This document shows, piece after piece, positions 11,482-12,827 of a stretch of DNA of 12,827 nt. Each line of letters starts with the position of its first letter. Positions within the stretch are counted from its first letter, which is position 1. The position numbers and the translations under genes were made by a program. The notes below the pieces were generated by a model. The model made no database searches. It saw nothing but the letters and a program-made list of their open reading frames with translations, and had not been told where the DNA came from. This DNA comes from an uncultured bacterium (GTDB taxonomy: Bacteria; Bacillota; Clostridia; Lachnospirales; Lachnospiraceae). The DNA lies in assembly GCA_947071365.1 (NCBI GenBank), contig CAMTFT010000012.1:1-12827 (forward strand), written 5' to 3'.

Positions 11482-12827
11482 ATGGGAGACAGAGAATACG
11501 ATGTTCAGTGGGGGAGGCTGCTTGGCGCCCTTTCCCCGGAGCATATCAAAAAAGGATTCCGATACCTGAAAAGGCACGGAGTAAAACAGTTCACAGTTCG
11601 TCTTTTCGAGCGCTTTCAGTCTCAGGACATTGATTATGAGACGTGGTTCGCGCTGAATAAGGCTACGCCTCAGGAGCTGGAGCAACAGAGGGCGACAGTA
11701 TTTGACAGACCGGTAAAGATCAGCATTGTGGTGCCGGTATATGAGACGCCGGAGAGCTTCCTGCGGGAGATGATCGAGTCGGTTTGTGCCCAGACGTATG
11801 GGAACTGGGAGCTGTGTATCGCAGATGCCAGCCCGCGCACGGCGCACAGCAGCCATGGAGCGGCGAAGAACGATAAGGAAGGAAGCAGTGAAGCGGCGCA
11901 CATCATCAAAGAAGGTGAGGCGGAGGCTGCTACGAAGCTGACATCCATCATCAAAGAAGACGAGACGGGGGCAGCCACGAGGTTGACACCCATCATCAGG
12001 GAATATCAGGCGAAGGATGAGCGGATCCGCTACCGTATCCTGGAAAATAATGCTGGTATTTCGGAGAATACGAATGAGGCCATGAAGATGGCTACAGGAG
12101 AATTTATCGGGCTTCTGGATCACGATGACCTGCTGGAGCCGGATGCGCTGTATGAGGTGATGGCGGAGATCGCATCAGATGAGTCCGTGGATATGGTCTA
12201 CACGGATGAGGACAAGATCAACCGGAAGGGAACAAAACACCTGATCCCAAATATGAAGCCGGATTTCAATCTGGATCTTCTTCGTTCCAATAACTATATC
12301 TGTCATTTCCTCGTGGTGCGAAAAGCGCTTGTGGAGAAGATCGGCGGATTCCGAAAGGAGTTTGACGGGGCGCAGGATCATGATTTTATTTTCCGGTGTG
12401 TGGAGAATGCGAGGAAGATCGCCCATGTGCACCATGTGCTGTATCACTGGCGGACACATTCCGGCTCGACCTCCGACAATCCGGACAGCAAGATGTATGC
12501 CTTCGAGGCCGGGAAACGTGCGGTGGAATCGCATCTGGAAAGAATGCATGTAAATGCCGTGGTGGAAAAGACACCGGATCTGGGTTATTACAGGGTGCGT
12601 TACGCGTTGACAGAGCATCCGATGGTTTCCATTATCATCCCGAATAAGGATGAAAAGGAGTCGCTGCAGAAATGTCTGCAGTCGATCCGGGAAAAAACAG
12701 AATATGACAATTATGAGATTTTGATCGTAGAGAATAACAGCACCAAGGAAGAGACCTTTGCGTACTACACAGAGATCGACGGAAAACACAGGATACAAGT
12801 GCTTTACTGGGATAAAGAGTTCAACTA
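11482..12827 (+). CDS. tandem-GT2 glycosyltransferase, 3' end beyond the window
   Basis: An open reading frame from ATG 11482 runs uninterrupted to the window end (448 codons), with no stop reached. It starts 5 nt after a strong ribosome site, GGAGGAG (11470-11476). Residues 20-70 resemble the N-terminus of the 548-residue protein (GFRYLKRHGV, DIDYETW). GT2 domain 1 spans about 78-370: ISIVVPVYETP, LCIADAS, LLDHDDLLEP with the metal site at 213-216, YTDEDKIN, FDGAQDHDF (294-302) and YHWRTHSGST. GT2 domain 2 begins at about 381 (VSIIIPNKD, ILIVENNST) and is cut before its NND motif; comparison with the 988-residue protein suggests roughly 225 residues are missing. Relative to that protein, domain 1 carries an extra segment of about 46 residues (near 120-170) containing a 15-residue tandem repeat. 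It probably transfers sugars, such as rhamnose, onto the same glycan; donor and linkage are not readable. Confidence 0.88.
   Translation, partial: MGDREYDVQWGRLLGALSPEHIKKGFRYLKRHGVKQFTVRLFERFQSQDIDYETWFALNKATPQELEQQRATVFDRPVKISIVVPVYETPESFLREMIESVCAQTYGNWELCIADASPRTAHSSHGAAKNDKEGSSEAAHIIKEGEAEAATKLTSIIKEDETGAATRLTPIIREYQAKDERIRYRILENNAGISENTNEAMKMATGEFIGLLDHDDLLEPDALYEVMAEIASDESVDMVYTDEDKINRKGTKHLIPNMKPDFNLDLLRSNNYICHFLVVRKALVEKIGGFRKEFDGAQDHDFIFRCVENARKIAHVHHVLYHWRTHSGSTSDNPDSKMYAFEAGKRAVESHLERMHVNAVVEKTPDLGYYRVRYALTEHPMVSIIIPNKDEKESLQKCLQSIREKTEYDNYEILIVENNSTKEETFAYYTEIDGKHRIQVLYWDKEFN
11902..11991 (+). repeat. 45-bp in-frame tandem duplication inside the last glycosyltransferase gene
   Basis: Two adjacent 45-bp units (11902-11946 and 11947-11991) share 36 of 45 bases and encode IIKEGEAEAATKLTS and IIKEDETGAATRLTP. 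A third start (ATCATCAGGGAATAT, encoding IIREY) follows at 11992 and leads into the conserved part of the domain. The unit therefore seems to be copied from a helix that precedes the KDERIRY strand. The copies keep the frame and lengthen a surface loop. Confidence 0.85.

Overview
The window is a dense, single-strand (+) cluster for making and exporting a surface polysaccharide. Base composition is moderate, near 50% GC. Starts are preceded by strong AGGAGG-like ribosome sites, genes are packed with short gaps or ATGA overlaps, and the protein families match those of gut Clostridia. This points to a Gram-positive Firmicute, most likely of the Lachnospiraceae; the family assignment is inference. 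Bases 1-45 are not genomic: they are an Illumina Nextera adapter (end of P7, i7 index, Read-2 primer and Tn5 mosaic end) left at a contig end, so the first gene is cut.

Layout. 46-2515 holds the dTDP-sugar genes rfbB (5'-truncated), rfbA and rfbC. The 158-base gap between rfbA and rfbC carries a 38-bp tandem repeat that folds into hairpins with compensatory changes. 2532-4633 encodes an ABC-2 polysaccharide exporter, Wzm-like permease plus Wzt-like ATPase with a C-terminal glycan-recognition-type domain. 4630-5547 is a SAM-dependent methyltransferase overlapping the ATPase gene by 4 nt. 5582-8548 is a 988-residue protein with a kinase-like N-terminal domain, a beta-rich middle and two GT2 glycosyltransferase domains. 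8558-10204 is a shorter relative in which the first GT2 domain has decayed. After a 101-base AT-rich gap with a possible promoter comes 10306-11436, a WecE/RffA-type dTDP-sugar aminotransferase. 11482 to the window end is a third GT2-GT2 protein, open at the 3' end, with a 45-bp in-frame tandem duplication.

How the genes fit together. RfbA and RfbB make dTDP-4-keto-6-deoxyglucose from glucose-1-phosphate and dTTP. RfbC takes it toward dTDP-L-rhamnose; the last enzyme, RfbD, is not in the window. The WecE-like enzyme would take the same intermediate to dTDP-4-amino-4,6-dideoxygalactose (Fuc4N). The GT2 proteins would assemble the glycan on the cytoplasmic face, and Wzm/Wzt would export it.

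The most interesting point is the order Wzm, Wzt with C-domain, methyltransferase, kinase-like domain. It resembles the E. coli O9a logic, in which the methyltransferase-kinase WbdD caps the chain and the Wzt C-domain reads the cap. Here the two activities are split over two genes and the kinase-like part is fused to glycosyltransferases. This is an inference from domain content and order.
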